NCBI GenBank assembly: GCA_025936205.1
Contig: JAICTU010000232.1
Coordinates: forward strand, 1 to 13,889
DNA length: 13,889 nucleotides
Reading direction: 5' to 3'
Origin: Polyangiaceae bacterium
GTDB taxonomy: Bacteria > Myxococcota > Polyangia > Polyangiales > Polyangiaceae
The translations under genes were made by a program, and so were the position numbers. This document shows positions 5,608 to 13,618 of this stretch, piece after piece. A model generated the notes under the pieces. It did not search any database. It saw only the letters and a list, made by a program, of their open reading frames with translations, and was not told where the DNA came from. Positions within the stretch are counted from its first letter, which is position 1. Each line of letters starts with the position of its first letter.

Positions 5608-6639
5608 ATGGGCCCCCGCCTGCCGCGATTTCAGCGCCTGCTCCCTTGCTGCTTGACGCTGTGCGGCAGCCTCGCGAGTGCGGGCTCGAGCAGCGCGGCC
5701 GACCCCGCTTCGGAGCGCGCTCCCGTGAGCGTCTGGTACCGCAGCTCCGAAGGTTGTCCCGACGGCAGCGCCTTCCTGGCGCGGCTGGGCGAGCTCGGAC
5801 GCACTGCGCGGTTGGCAAACGTCGGGGATCGTGTCGACTTCGTGGTCACGCTCCAGGCCCGCTCGGTCGACAGCTCGGGCCACCTGGAGCGGCAGACGGA
5901 GCGGGGCACGGTCGCGATCCGAGACCTGACCTCGCCTCGCTGCGAGGAGGTGGCAGAAGGCCTGGCCCTGAGCCTGGAGCTGGCGCTGGATCCGGGAGCT
6001 GGCGGCGGATTTCCCGACGCAGCACCGGCACCGACCCCGGGTGCCGCACCGCTGCCCACAGTCTCCGTGGCACCGGCCCCTGTCGTGAGCAGCGATCGCG
6101 GTGCTGCTCCCGGCGCTGCAGCATCTCCCGTGCGATCATCGCCCTGGCGCGGGGGAGCGCAAGGGACCCTGACGGCGGGCGTCGCCCCCGAGCTGGCGCC
6201 CGGCGTGGGGTTTTTCGTCGAGCACGGTGGCGAGGCGGGCGAACCTGCGGCGCGGCTCTCGTTGCACGGCAGCTACGGCGCGAGCCGCCTGGAAGGGGCG
6301 CGACTGGCCATCGCTCTGCTGGCTGCGCGACTCGAGGGCTGTGCCTTCGGCTGGGATGCAGGGACGTGGTCGCTCACGCCCTGCATCGGCGCAGACACTG
6401 GCCTGCTCGTCGCCGATCGCACGGACGTCTCGGGACGCAGCGATCGGGGCCTGTGGGTCAGCGCGCTCGGGCTGTTGCGCGCGAGCATTCCCGTCGGGCA
6501 ACACTGGCGGCCGGAGGCGCAGCTCGCGCTGGCTGTCCCGCTCACGCGCTATGCGATCGGCGGTCCGCAGAGCACCACCCTGTTCCGGACAGGAGCGCTC
6601 GCTGTGCAGCTCTCGCTGGGAATGTGCTGGTCGCCGTGA
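5608..6639 (+). CDS. Secreted or outer-envelope protein of unknown function
   Basis: I do not recognise a named family. From the ATG at 5608 the protein is 343 residues with a clear signal peptide (basic start, then LLPCCLTLCGSLASA). A periplasmic-type domain follows, starting VSVWYRSSEGCPDG, with two cysteines (in EGCPDG and SPRCEE). Next come a Pro/Ala-rich linker and a C-terminal part with alternating hydrophobic and small residues that could form outer-membrane beta-strands (ARLSLHGSYGAS, LWVSALGLLRASIPVG, LAVQLSLGMCW). An in-frame GTG at 5566 would add 14 residues that fit a signal peptide less well. The gene ends 32 bases before, or overlaps (if the GTG at 6636 is used), an ECF-like sigma gene, so it may supply the envelope-side input to, or be a target of, that regulator. 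Such proteins next to sigma/TPR-membrane pairs occur in Polyangia genomes, but the role is inference. Confidence 0.7.
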   Translation: MGPRLPRFQRLLPCCLTLCGSLASAGSSSAADPASERAPVSVWYRSSEGCPDGSAFLARLGELGRTARLANVGDRVDFVVTLQARSVDSSGHLERQTERGTVAIRDLTSPRCEEVAEGLALSLELALDPGAGGGFPDAAPAPTPGAAPLPTVSVAPAPVVSSDRGAAPGAAASPVRSSPWRGGAQGTLTAGVAPELAPGVGFFVEHGGEAGEPAARLSLHGSYGASRLEGARLAIALLAARLEGCAFGWDAGTWSLTPCIGADTGLLVADRTDVSGRSDRGLWVSALGLLRASIPVGQHWRPEAQLALAVPLTRYAIGGPQSTTLFRTGALAVQLSLGMCWSP

Positions 6640-6647
6640 TCAGGCGT

Positions 6648-6668
6648 GGCGCCACCGGACATGGCGCC
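6648..6668 (+). promoter_or_regulatory. Hairpin just before the sigma-factor start
   Basis: GGCGCCA (6648-6654) pairs with TGGCGCC (6662-6668) around a 7-base loop, ending three bases before the ATG at 6672. No Shine-Dalgarno sequence is present, so if this ATG is used the stem could limit ribosome entry. If the GTG at 6636 is used, the stem is inside the coding region. Confidence 0.35.
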
Positions 6669-6671
6669 TCC

Positions 6672-7280
6672 ATGAGGTCCGCCTCGGAGCGGCCAGAGAA
6701 TGAGCCCGCCGCTTCTGCTCCATCCCCGTCTCCTCCTGCACCCACCTCCGATGCCGAAGCGAACGCTTTCTCCGAGCTCATTCGCAGCGAGATCGCATTT
6801 GTGTGGCGTGTGCTGCGCCGGGCGGGGCTGTCGGGTGCGGACGCCGATGATGCCACCCAGCAGGTGTTCCTGGTCGCTTCGCGCCGCCGCCAGGAGCTCG
6901 CGCAGGACAAGGAGCGCAGCTTTCTCTACGGCACGGCGCTGCGCATCGCCGCCAACCTGCGCCGCGGGCTGTCGCGCCGCCGTGAAGCGCCCGAGAGCGC
7001 TGCGCCCGACGCCGTATCCGCGGCTCCTCTCGCCGACGAGGCGTTCGACCGCCGGCGTGCACGCGAGCTGCTCGACGAGCTCCTCTCCCGGCTGCCGGAC
7101 GAGCTCGCGCGCGTGCTCGTCCTGGCGGAAATCGAGGGACTCACGCTGGCAGCGATCGCCGAGCTGGAGGGGATTCCGCCGGGCACCGCCGCGTCGCGCG
7201 TGCGCCGTGCCCGCGCCGCCTTCCGCGAGTTGCTACAACTCCACCGCGATCGCAACCCGTTCGATGGGAGCCTGCCGTGA
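6672..7280 (+). CDS. ECF-type RNA polymerase sigma factor
   Basis: The 202-residue protein has a Pro/Ala/Ser-rich N-terminal extension (about 1-30), a sigma-2 domain (about 33-103, with DADDATQQVFLVA and FLYGTALRIAANLRRG) and a sigma-4 domain (about 132-188, with LPDELARVLVLAEIEGLTLAAIAELEGIPPGTAASRVRRAR). It should redirect RNA polymerase to a small regulon in response to an envelope or internal signal. Its stop overlaps the GTG of the next gene (GTGA, 7277-7280), so the two are translationally coupled. A GTG at 6636, overlapping the upstream stop in the same GTGA manner, would add 12 residues and is a credible alternative start. It lacks the Cys-rich tail of the sigma factor at 1924, so it belongs to a different group. 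Confidence 0.87.
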   Translation: MRSASERPENEPAASAPSPSPPAPTSDAEANAFSELIRSEIAFVWRVLRRAGLSGADADDATQQVFLVASRRRQELAQDKERSFLYGTALRIAANLRRGLSRRREAPESAAPDAVSAAPLADEAFDRRRARELLDELLSRLPDELARVLVLAEIEGLTLAAIAELEGIPPGTAASRVRRARAAFRELLQLHRDRNPFDGSLP

Positions 7281-8068
7281 AGGTCGATCCGCTGGCTGAG
7301 CTCGAGGCGAAGCTGTTCGCCGCCGCGCGCGAGGAACAGCCCGAGGCCGAGTTGCTGGAGCGCGTGCTGAGAGCCGCGCGCGAGCCAGCTCGTCATCCTG
7401 CAGCCCTGCGCTCCAGGAGCGCGCCGCCTGCGTCAAACCGGCGCGTCCGCGCTTCGTCGAGCAAGCTGGGCTGGCTACTGGCAGCGGCAGCCCTGGCGGC
7501 GGCGCTCGGACTGGCGTGGCTCCGCTCCTTCGAACGCCACGGCGAGCTCGCGATCTCGGCCGAGCATGCCCCGCGGCAGACACAGCCCGCTATCGCGCCG
7601 AGCCCGAGCGCGCCGGCGGTGTCCGCGCCAGTGCCCGCGGTGGCCGTGCCTCCGCGCGCGCCAGCCGCGCCCGCCGTGAAGGCCGAGGCTCCGGAGCGAA
7701 CTCGCCCGCACCCCGCCCGCGCAACGACCGCTCCGCAGCGCGCGTCTGCTCCCGGCAGCGAGCCGCCCGCGGCCCCCGCCACGCTGGCGACCGAGATCGG
7801 CTTGCTCAAGCAAGCGCGCGAGGCCCTGCGCGAAGGCGACGCGGCGCGCGCCTCGAGCCTGCTCGACGGGTACGACGCCGCGCACGGCACGGCGCTCGGC
7901 GCCGAGGCCACGCTGCTGCGCATCGAGGTGCTCTCGGCTCAGGGCCACAGCGAGCAGGCTCGCGCCCTGGCACAGCGCTTTCTCGCGGACAACCCGGACA
8001 GCCCGCTCGCCGATCGGGCCCGGCGCCTGAGCGCGGCACGCGGCGCGGCTTCCGGTGTATCACCGTGA
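7277..8068 (+). CDS. Single-span membrane protein with TPR-like C-terminus, probable anti-sigma partner
   Basis: The 263-residue protein has an N-terminal cytoplasmic segment of about 62 residues rich in acidic and basic helices. One transmembrane helix follows (about 64-82, LGWLLAAAALAAALGLAW), then a long Pro/Ala spacer (about 95-170), then helical repeats typical of TPR (about 172-250, with LKQAREALREGDAARASSLLD and LLRIEVLSAQGHSEQARALAQRFLADNP). This is the layout of proteins that hold an ECF sigma factor at the membrane: an N-terminal sigma-binding part, a membrane span and an external sensing domain. The Zn-binding HxxxCxxC of classical anti-sigma factors is absent. It is coupled to the sigma gene by a GTGA overlap. 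The anti-sigma role is inferred from context. Confidence 0.72.
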   Translation: MKVDPLAELEAKLFAAAREEQPEAELLERVLRAAREPARHPAALRSRSAPPASNRRVRASSSKLGWLLAAAALAAALGLAWLRSFERHGELAISAEHAPRQTQPAIAPSPSAPAVSAPVPAVAVPPRAPAAPAVKAEAPERTRPHPARATTAPQRASAPGSEPPAAPATLATEIGLLKQAREALREGDAARASSLLDGYDAAHGTALGAEATLLRIEVLSAQGHSEQARALAQRFLADNPDSPLADRARRLSAARGAASGVSP

Positions 8069-8145
8069 GACGGCAGGAGCATTCGCGAGCCGCCGTGATC
8101 AACCCAGAGACTCGAGGACATGGCTTGCTCGAGGAGTTACCGAAC

Positions 8146-9621
8146 ATGAAGTCTCTCAGTCCCATCCGTTGCGCTCGTTGTGTCCCCGTCAGCCTCGTCG
8201 CGCTCTTCGCGGCGGCGTGCGACGGCCGTCTCGCGGTGATGGATGAGCCGGGAGTCGGTGGCTCAGCCCAGGTCGTCGAGGCGGCTGGAGCCGGCGGCGC
8301 GGCGGGGAGCACGGGCATGGCCGGCAGCGCGGGCAGCGGCGGGAACGCGGGCAGCACGGGGGACCCAGACGGCGGTCTCCCGCCGGAGCCCACTTCTACC
8401 TGCACGGATCAGCTTCAGAACGGCGACGAGACAGGGATCGACTGCGGAGGCTCGTGCGCTGCCTGCCAGAAGCCGTGTGACTGCGCCGCCACGGCCGCGC
8501 TCGCGCCGCTCGGTTGCGAGCTCTCCAGCAGCTTCGGCAATGTGACCGGCTACGCGCGGGTTCCGCAGCTGGCGAGCACGGGTGACCGCGTCACCTTCGA
8601 CCTTTGCTACGATGACTACCGCTGCAGGATCTTCCAGGTCAGCCCCAGCGCCGGCGCTCGCGCCATTCCGGTCGGTTCCGCGGGAGCTTACTTGGCGGGC
8701 GCGAGCCCGGACGGCTCGCTGATCCTGTACAGCCCGCAGCTGAGCCTCGCGCGGGCCACGCTCATCGATCTCGAGGACTACACGACCTCGACGGGTCTGC
8801 TGGCCGAGCCGGCGCTGCTGGCCGCAAACGGAACCGCCGTCGGGCTTTCTCCCACGAGTGCCTCGACCACGCTGGCACGCAAGACGCCAGGAGGAGAGCT
8901 CGAGGAGCTGGGCAGCTTGCCGTTTGCGCTCAACCGCGTGCTGCTGAAAGGAGTTTCCCCCGACGGCTCGACGATCGTCGGCTACGGCATTACCGAGGAC
9001 AACGTGCAGCGCCCCTTCCGCTGGACTCAGGCGGGCGGCCTGGTGCTGGATCTTCCGGATCTACCGCAGAACGCCGATCAAGCCAGCGTGAATGCAGTGA
9101 GCAGCGACGGCAACGTCTTCGCGGGCCTCGCCCTTCAAGGCTCGAGCGCGGTCGCTCTCTACCGCTGGAGTGCGGCAGGCGGCTTCAGCCAGGCGGCACT
9201 GCCTCTCGATTTCATCGAACCCGGCCTGGATCGCACGATCATGGCCCTGAGCGCCGATGGCAGCGCTTTGACGGGGCTCATGGCGCTATCGGGTAGCGTG
9301 GAATTCGGCGCCTTCCGCTGGACGGAGGCCACGGGCGCAGTCGCCATCACTCCGGGAGTCGAGAGCATGGGCACGCTGCTATCGGGTGATGGCAGCGTCC
9401 TCATCGGAAACACCCTGGACAGCTCGGAGTACGGAATTTTCGTGTGGACCGCAGCGCAGGGAGCGCGCCCGCTCCGGACCACGCTGGAGAGCGCGGGCGT
9501 CGACCTTCGCGGCTGGCAGATCTCGTCTCCGAGTGCCATTTCCGCGGACGGCCGGATTATGGTCGGTGGGGGCGTCTGCGGCGGAACGCGCACGATGTAC
9601 CGCATGGTGCTCCCCGAATGA
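8146..9621 (+). CDS. HAF-repeat lipoprotein with Cys-rich calcium-type motif
   Basis: The 491-residue protein has a lipoprotein signal (FAAA-C25), a Gly/Ser/Ala spacer (about 35-75), and a Cys-rich module typical of myxobacterial surface proteins (C86-x-D, then NGDET, ID-C100, GGSC, AAC107). A long region of HAF-type repeats (about 170-485) follows: units such as VSPDGSTIVGYG and PFRWTQAGG recur as AVSSDGNVFAG, LYRWSAAGG, ALSADGSALTG, AFRWTEATG, LLSGDGSVLIGN and IFVWTAAQG. The repeats should form a beta-propeller-like fold at the cell surface. Function of the family is not known. The start is supported by GAGGAG (8131-8136), nine bases before ATG. The gene lies 77 bases after the sigma/membrane-protein pair and could be co-transcribed or be a target of that sigma factor. 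Confidence 0.88.
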   Translation: MKSLSPIRCARCVPVSLVALFAAACDGRLAVMDEPGVGGSAQVVEAAGAGGAAGSTGMAGSAGSGGNAGSTGDPDGGLPPEPTSTCTDQLQNGDETGIDCGGSCAACQKPCDCAATAALAPLGCELSSSFGNVTGYARVPQLASTGDRVTFDLCYDDYRCRIFQVSPSAGARAIPVGSAGAYLAGASPDGSLILYSPQLSLARATLIDLEDYTTSTGLLAEPALLAANGTAVGLSPTSASTTLARKTPGGELEELGSLPFALNRVLLKGVSPDGSTIVGYGITEDNVQRPFRWTQAGGLVLDLPDLPQNADQASVNAVSSDGNVFAGLALQGSSAVALYRWSAAGGFSQAALPLDFIEPGLDRTIMALSADGSALTGLMALSGSVEFGAFRWTEATGAVAITPGVESMGTLLSGDGSVLIGNTLDSSEYGIFVWTAAQGARPLRTTLESAGVDLRGWQISSPSAISADGRIMVGGGVCGGTRTMYRMVLPE

Positions 9622-9631
9622 AGCGCGCAGC

Positions 9632-9732
9632 GGGCAGTCCTGGAGTCGCCCGGGGCGCTGGAAGGTCGAGCCCTTGATCCCGACCTGGAGACGGTGGAGT
9701 TCGCCTCGGTGGTGTGCGATGAGATGGCCATG
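9632..9732 (+). repeat. Upstream repeat, copy 2 (before the aldo/keto reductase gene)
   Basis: This is the partner of 3946-4047. The first 28 bases agree at 25 positions, and GTGCGATGA recurs near the end with almost the same spacing (82 against 81 bases from the element start). It begins 11 bases after the HAF-protein stop and runs to the ATG at 9730. Confidence 0.5.
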
Positions 9733-10557
9733 TCCACCGCTACCGCCACCGTCTCCCTGGGCCGCTCTGGATTGCGGGTTTCACGCCTGGCCCAGGGCAC
9801 CGGTACGGCGGGCTGGGCGCGCGAATCGGATCAAACAAAGCTGGGGCAGAGGGAGTTCGTGCGGCTCCTGCGTCACGGCGTGGAACGCGGGGCGAGCTTC
9901 ATCGACACGGCAGACCTGTACGGCGCGCACGAGTACGTGAAGGCGGCGCTGCAGGAGCTACGGCGGGAAGACGTCACGCTGCTCTCGAAGATCTGGTTCT
10001 CGGCCGCGCCCAAGATGGAGCCGACCGAGACGGCGCGGCCCGAGGTCGAGCGTTTTTTGAAGGAACTGGGCACGGACTATCTGGACGCGGTGCTGGTGCA
10101 CTGTGTGACGGATCCGAACTGGCCGCGGCAACAGGCGCGCATGCGCGACGAGCTGTCCGAGCTGAAGGCGCGCGGGGTGGTCCGCGCGCTGGGCTGCTCT
10201 TGCCATTCGCTGGCCGCGCTGCAGGTGGCAGCCGAGGATCCCTGGGTGGAGGTGCTCTTCGCGCGCATCAATCCCGGCTACAAGCGCATGGATCCGGACG
10301 GCACCGTGGAGCAGGTGGCGGAGACGTTGCGGCGCGCCCGCGCGAACGGCAAGGGGGTGGTGGGGATGAAGATCTACGGCAGCGGGCAGTGGCAGAGCGC
10401 CGAGCAACGCCGGCAATCGCTGGAACTGGCGTTCCACGGAGGCAGGCCGCCCTCGGAGCAGGCTGGGCTCGTGGATGCGGTCACCATCGGGCACGTGAGC
10501 CCCGAGCAGATCGACGACAGCATCGCCAACCTGGAGCGCGTGCTCAGAAGAAGCTAG
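9730..10557 (+). CDS. Aldo/keto reductase
   Basis: The 275-residue NAD(P)H-dependent oxidoreductase of the AKR superfamily folds as a TIM barrel. The catalytic tetrad is visible (numbered from 9730): D59 in FIDTADLYG, Y64 in the same stretch, K87 in LLSKIW and H124 in AVLVHC. LGTDYLDAVLVH and RGVVRALGCSCHS are typical family segments. Substrate cannot be told; carbonyl reduction of an aldehyde, sugar or quinone-like compound is usual. It has no signal peptide and should be cytoplasmic. An ATG at 9724 and a GTG at 9694 are in frame; 9730 is preferred because the conserved N-terminus (VSLGRSGLRVSRL) starts about seven residues in. It converges with the histidine kinase gene, with 59 bases between stops. 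Confidence 0.92.
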   Translation: MSTATATVSLGRSGLRVSRLAQGTGTAGWARESDQTKLGQREFVRLLRHGVERGASFIDTADLYGAHEYVKAALQELRREDVTLLSKIWFSAAPKMEPTETARPEVERFLKELGTDYLDAVLVHCVTDPNWPRQQARMRDELSELKARGVVRALGCSCHSLAALQVAAEDPWVEVLFARINPGYKRMDPDGTVEQVAETLRRARANGKGVVGMKIYGSGQWQSAEQRRQSLELAFHGGRPPSEQAGLVDAVTIGHVSPEQIDDSIANLERVLRRS

Positions 10558-10616
10558 CTTCGCTCCCCAGTCAAGCTGGCCCGCCCGCGCAGGCCGCTCC
10601 ATCCGGAAGCTGCTCG

Positions 10617-12221
10617 CTACGCGGCCGGAGCGGGCAAGGTGAAGTACACGGTCGCGCCCTTGCCGACCTCGCCGTGCGCCCAGACGCGCCCGCCGTGCCG
10701 ATCGATCACGCGCTGCACGGTGGCGAGGCCGATGCCGGTGCCGCTGAATTCCTGCTCCGTGTGCAGGCGCTGAAAGGGATTGAACAGGCGCTCGGCGTAG
10801 GCCATGTCGAAGCCGGCGCCGTTGTCGCGCACGAAGTACGTGCTGCCTCGAGACCCCGCTTCCACTCCGCACTGCACGCGCGCTTCGCTGGTCTTCGAGC
10901 TGAACTTCCAGGCGTTGCCGAGCAGGTTCTCGAGCACCACTTGCAAGAGCCGCCGATCGGCGCTCACCGGCAGCTCCGCCGGCGCGCTGAAGGCCACGCG
11001 CTGCTCGGGGTGGCGGCGCGCGAGCTCTTCCGCGACAGCGCGCGCCAGCGCTGCCAGATCCATGGCTTCGCGCCGCAGCTCGCTGCGCCCGATGCGCGAG
11101 AGCTGCAGCAGGTCGTCGATCAGCTCGCTCATGCGCTTGGTGGCGTCGCGCACGCGCTTCAAATATTCGTGCGCCCGTGGATCGAGCGTGGCGCCGAAAT
11201 CCTCGAGCAAGGCGTGGCTGAAGCCGTCGATGGTGCGCAGCGGTGCCCGCAGATCGTGCGACACCGAGTAGTTGAAGGCCTCGAGCTCCTTGTTCTTGCG
11301 ATCCAGCTCCGCGGCGAGCGCCGCCTGGGCCTCCGCCACCTGGCGCGCCGCCCGCGCTTCACTGGCGAGCCGCTCGCTGGCGAGCAGCTCTTCCTGAACG
11401 CGCCGGTGCACGTCCTCGAGCTGCTTGCGCCGGACCTGCGCGCGCAGGCGCGCCTCGAGCACGGCAAAGTCGCTCGACTTGGTGATGTAGTCGTCCGCGC
11501 CGAGCGACAGGCTCTCGATCAGGGCCGCGCGATCCTCGACGGAAGTGACCACGATCAGCGGGACGTCGCGCACGCGCGGGGATCCCTTGATCTGGCGGCA
11601 GGTGTTTCTGCCGCCGAGGCCGGGCATCACGAGGTCGAGCAAGATGCAGTCGACCGACTGCACTTCGAGCATCTCCAGGGCTTGCTCCCCCGAGCGCGCC
11701 AGCACCACTTCGTAGCCTTCGGCGCGCAGCAGACGGGCCGTCTCCTGCAGATAGGTCTCGCTGTCATCGACCAGCAGCACGCGCCGGAGCCCGAGCAGGG
11801 CTGTCGATTCGGGGGCCCGGCTGCGCTCGAGGGGCACAGGCGAGCGCCGTTCTGCAGGAGACAGCAGCTCGTTGACGCGCGCGACGACGTAGCCCGAATC
11901 GTAGGGCTTGCCGATGTAGTCGTCCGCGCCTCTCTTCAGCCCCCGAAGGCGGTCGCCGAGCTCGACCTCGGTGGACAGCATCAGGATCGGCAGATCGGGC
12001 TTCTGCGCCTGGGTGCGCAGCTCTTCGAGCAGTTGTACGCCGTCCGCGTCGGGCAAGAGCACGTCCAGGATCGCCGCCGACACGCTGCCCTGAGCGGCCA
12101 GCGAGCGCGCCTCCGCACCGGTGCCACAGGGCAAGACCCCAAACCCATCGGCTTCGAACGCCTGCGCCAGATCCATGCGCACGGTCAAACTGTCATCGAC
12201 GATGAGCACCGTGCCCTTCAT
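10617..12221 (-). CDS. REC-REC-histidine kinase (sensorless hybrid kinase)
   Basis: The 534-residue cytoplasmic protein has, in order, receiver 1 (1-122; phosphoacceptor D53, K105), receiver 2 (about 146-262; D196, K248), a coiled coil (about 265-310), a HisKA dimerisation domain with H322 in SVSHDLRAPL, and a HATPase domain (N436 in the N box; DNGAG at 466-470; GTGIGLATV). There is no PAS, GAF or membrane segment, so the input must come from phosphotransfer to the receivers or from a partner protein. The block after receiver 2 (TKSSDF, then RAQVRRKQLED) resembles hybrid kinases common in myxobacteria. The start at 12221 is supported by GGGGGAGG just before it and by the usual MKGTVLIVDDS opening; the open frame continues upstream only with Pro/Gly-rich text. 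No response regulator gene is adjacent on its strand. It is divergent from the expansin-like gene, with 74 bases between starts. Confidence 0.93.
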   Translation of the reverse strand: MKGTVLIVDDSLTVRMDLAQAFEADGFGVLPCGTGAEARSLAAQGSVSAAILDVLLPDADGVQLLEELRTQAQKPDLPILMLSTEVELGDRLRGLKRGADDYIGKPYDSGYVVARVNELLSPAERRSPVPLERSRAPESTALLGLRRVLLVDDSETYLQETARLLRAEGYEVVLARSGEQALEMLEVQSVDCILLDLVMPGLGGRNTCRQIKGSPRVRDVPLIVVTSVEDRAALIESLSLGADDYITKSSDFAVLEARLRAQVRRKQLEDVHRRVQEELLASERLASEARAARQVAEAQAALAAELDRKNKELEAFNYSVSHDLRAPLRTIDGFSHALLEDFGATLDPRAHEYLKRVRDATKRMSELIDDLLQLSRIGRSELRREAMDLAALARAVAEELARRHPEQRVAFSAPAELPVSADRRLLQVVLENLLGNAWKFSSKTSEARVQCGVEAGSRGSTYFVRDNGAGFDMAYAERLFNPFQRLHTEQEFSGTGIGLATVQRVIDRHGGRVWAHGEVGKGATVYFTLPAPAA

Positions 12222-12232
12222 GCACCTCCCCC

Positions 12233-12254
12233 CTTCGGTGCCGCGGCCCCGAAG
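12233..12254 (-). promoter_or_regulatory. Leader hairpin beside the kinase ribosome-binding site
   Basis: CTTCGG (12233-12238) pairs with CCGAAG (12249-12254); the inner bases are also partly self-complementary. On the minus strand it lies directly before the GGGGGGAGGT ribosome site (about 12223-12232). A -10-like TAAGAT (minus strand, 12263-12268) is a little further upstream. The hairpin could tune kinase translation. Confidence 0.3.
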
Positions 12255-12295
12255 CAAAAACCATCTTAGCCCGGGCGGTAGAGCTGGCAAGCCGG

Positions 12296-13618
12296 GTGCC
12301 ATCGCAACTAGTCTGGCGGCCTCGAGTGCACTGTCTCCACGGTCGGATCCTCATCTTCCTTGCGGCGCTTGCACTACAGGCGCACCCCGCCGGGGCGGCG
12401 CAGCCGCATCCGCCTTCACCCGACGCGGGCACGGCGGTGAAGATCGGCGATGGCCTGCTCGTCGGCGACGCTCCGGCGGCGCAGTGCCTGCCCAAGTGCG
12501 GCTTTCCGCGACTCACCGATCCGGACGCCAACGGCGACCTCGACGGCTTCGGTTACGAGGGGCAACGCACCTGCATCGCCGACGGCACCCGGGTGGCGCT
12601 GAGCTCGCCCTTGTGCGACGTCGTGCCCTTGCCCAACCCGCCGCCGCCCGGCAGCGGCATCTTCCGCGAGGGCCGCTGTCTGCCGGTGTGTTCCAGCGCG
12701 CTCACCGATCGCGATCCCAAGAGCGGCCTGAGCGACGGTTGGGGCTACGAGCGGCGCCGCAACTGCATCGTGTCCGGCACGGCCGCGGCGCTGGGGGGCT
12801 TGCCCTGCGACCCGAGCGAAAAGCCCTTTCCCACTGGCGACGGCGTCGACGTGATCGGCGCGGACGGCAAGGTCGAATGCCGTCCCTTCTGCCGCAACCC
12901 CGCTGCCTCCGATCCGGATGGCGACGGCTTCGGCTTCGAATTCGAGAAGAGCTGTATCGTGTCGGCCTCGATCGCGGCGCTGCAAGGCCTGCCCTGCGAT
13001 GCGCCCGATCTGCCGCCTCCGCCTCCGCCACCGCCCCCGCCTCCGGGCGAAGGCTGGTCGAGTGACTTCACCTCCACGATGTTCGGCGAGATCGACTGCG
13101 CGCGGCTCGGCTTCGACGACCCGGGCGACTCCGATCTGCACCTCTCGACCTGCATCAACTCCGGGGTACTGAGCTTGAACGACGAGAACCAGAAGTGGTT
13201 CGGCGCCACCGGGGATCTGTCGTCGCTCTGGTCGGGCCCGACCTGTCAGTGCACCGGCCGTGACACGGGCGGCGTGTGCCGCACTCCCCCGGCTTGCCCG
13301 GATCAGGGCAACTGCGGCCAGTGCGTCGAGGTCACGTGCAACTTCGAGGGCAAGCACTCGTTCCAGAACGACGGGCTCACGCACGACGAGTTCTGCCGAC
13401 CGGGGCGTTCCGTGGTGGTGCAGTTGATCGACGCCTGCCCCCACAACCATCCGAACAATCAGTACTGGTGCACTCAGGCGCGTCCGGAGCACATCGACGT
13501 CAGCTGCAGCGCCTTCCGGGAGCTCACGCAGGGGCGCCAGATCGGCCAGATCGGCAGCATCAACGTGCGCGTCCGCAAGGTGGACTGCAGTGTAGGACTC
13601 GGGGTCAAGACATTCTGA
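12296..13618 (+). CDS. Secreted triple CBM10-like / expansin-like DPBB protein
   Basis: The 440-residue protein has a signal peptide (ILIFLAALALQAHPAGA, cut near residue 34). Three Cys repeats follow, each with a C-x3-C pair, a D/G-rich WGYE/FGYE/FGFE core and two later cysteines: C64, C68, C93, C107; C128, C132, C157, C171; C195, C199, C220, C234. The DGWGYE..RNCIV text is like CBM10, a small cellulose/xylan-binding module. A run of 11 prolines (240-250) links to a double-psi beta-barrel domain (about 253-433) with CGQCVEVTC, QLIDACPHNHP, a WC motif and HIDVSCSAF (H399, D401, matching the HFD site of expansins). It lacks the second expansin domain, so it resembles loosenin/expansin-D1 or GH45-type proteins that loosen cell walls. 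Whether it cuts glycosidic bonds is not clear. The start is GTG 12296; GTG 12326 also fits the signal peptide and would shorten it by ten residues. Confidence 0.87.
   Translation: MPSQLVWRPRVHCLHGRILIFLAALALQAHPAGAAQPHPPSPDAGTAVKIGDGLLVGDAPAAQCLPKCGFPRLTDPDANGDLDGFGYEGQRTCIADGTRVALSSPLCDVVPLPNPPPPGSGIFREGRCLPVCSSALTDRDPKSGLSDGWGYERRRNCIVSGTAAALGGLPCDPSEKPFPTGDGVDVIGADGKVECRPFCRNPAASDPDGDGFGFEFEKSCIVSASIAALQGLPCDAPDLPPPPPPPPPPPGEGWSSDFTSTMFGEIDCARLGFDDPGDSDLHLSTCINSGVLSLNDENQKWFGATGDLSSLWSGPTCQCTGRDTGGVCRTPPACPDQGNCGQCVEVTCNFEGKHSFQNDGLTHDEFCRPGRSVVVQLIDACPHNHPNNQYWCTQARPEHIDVSCSAFRELTQGRQIGQIGSINVRVRKVDCSVGLGVKTF

Noticed and set aside
10550..10561. Palindrome GAAGCTAGCTTC at the end of the aldo/keto reductase gene
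   Set aside because: As a hairpin it has only four pairs around a four-base loop; too weak for a terminator call between the convergent genes.
10200..12269. 689-codon plus-strand open frame opposite the histidine kinase
   Set aside because: The minus strand encodes intact receiver and kinase motifs in the same stretch; the plus-strand text has none.
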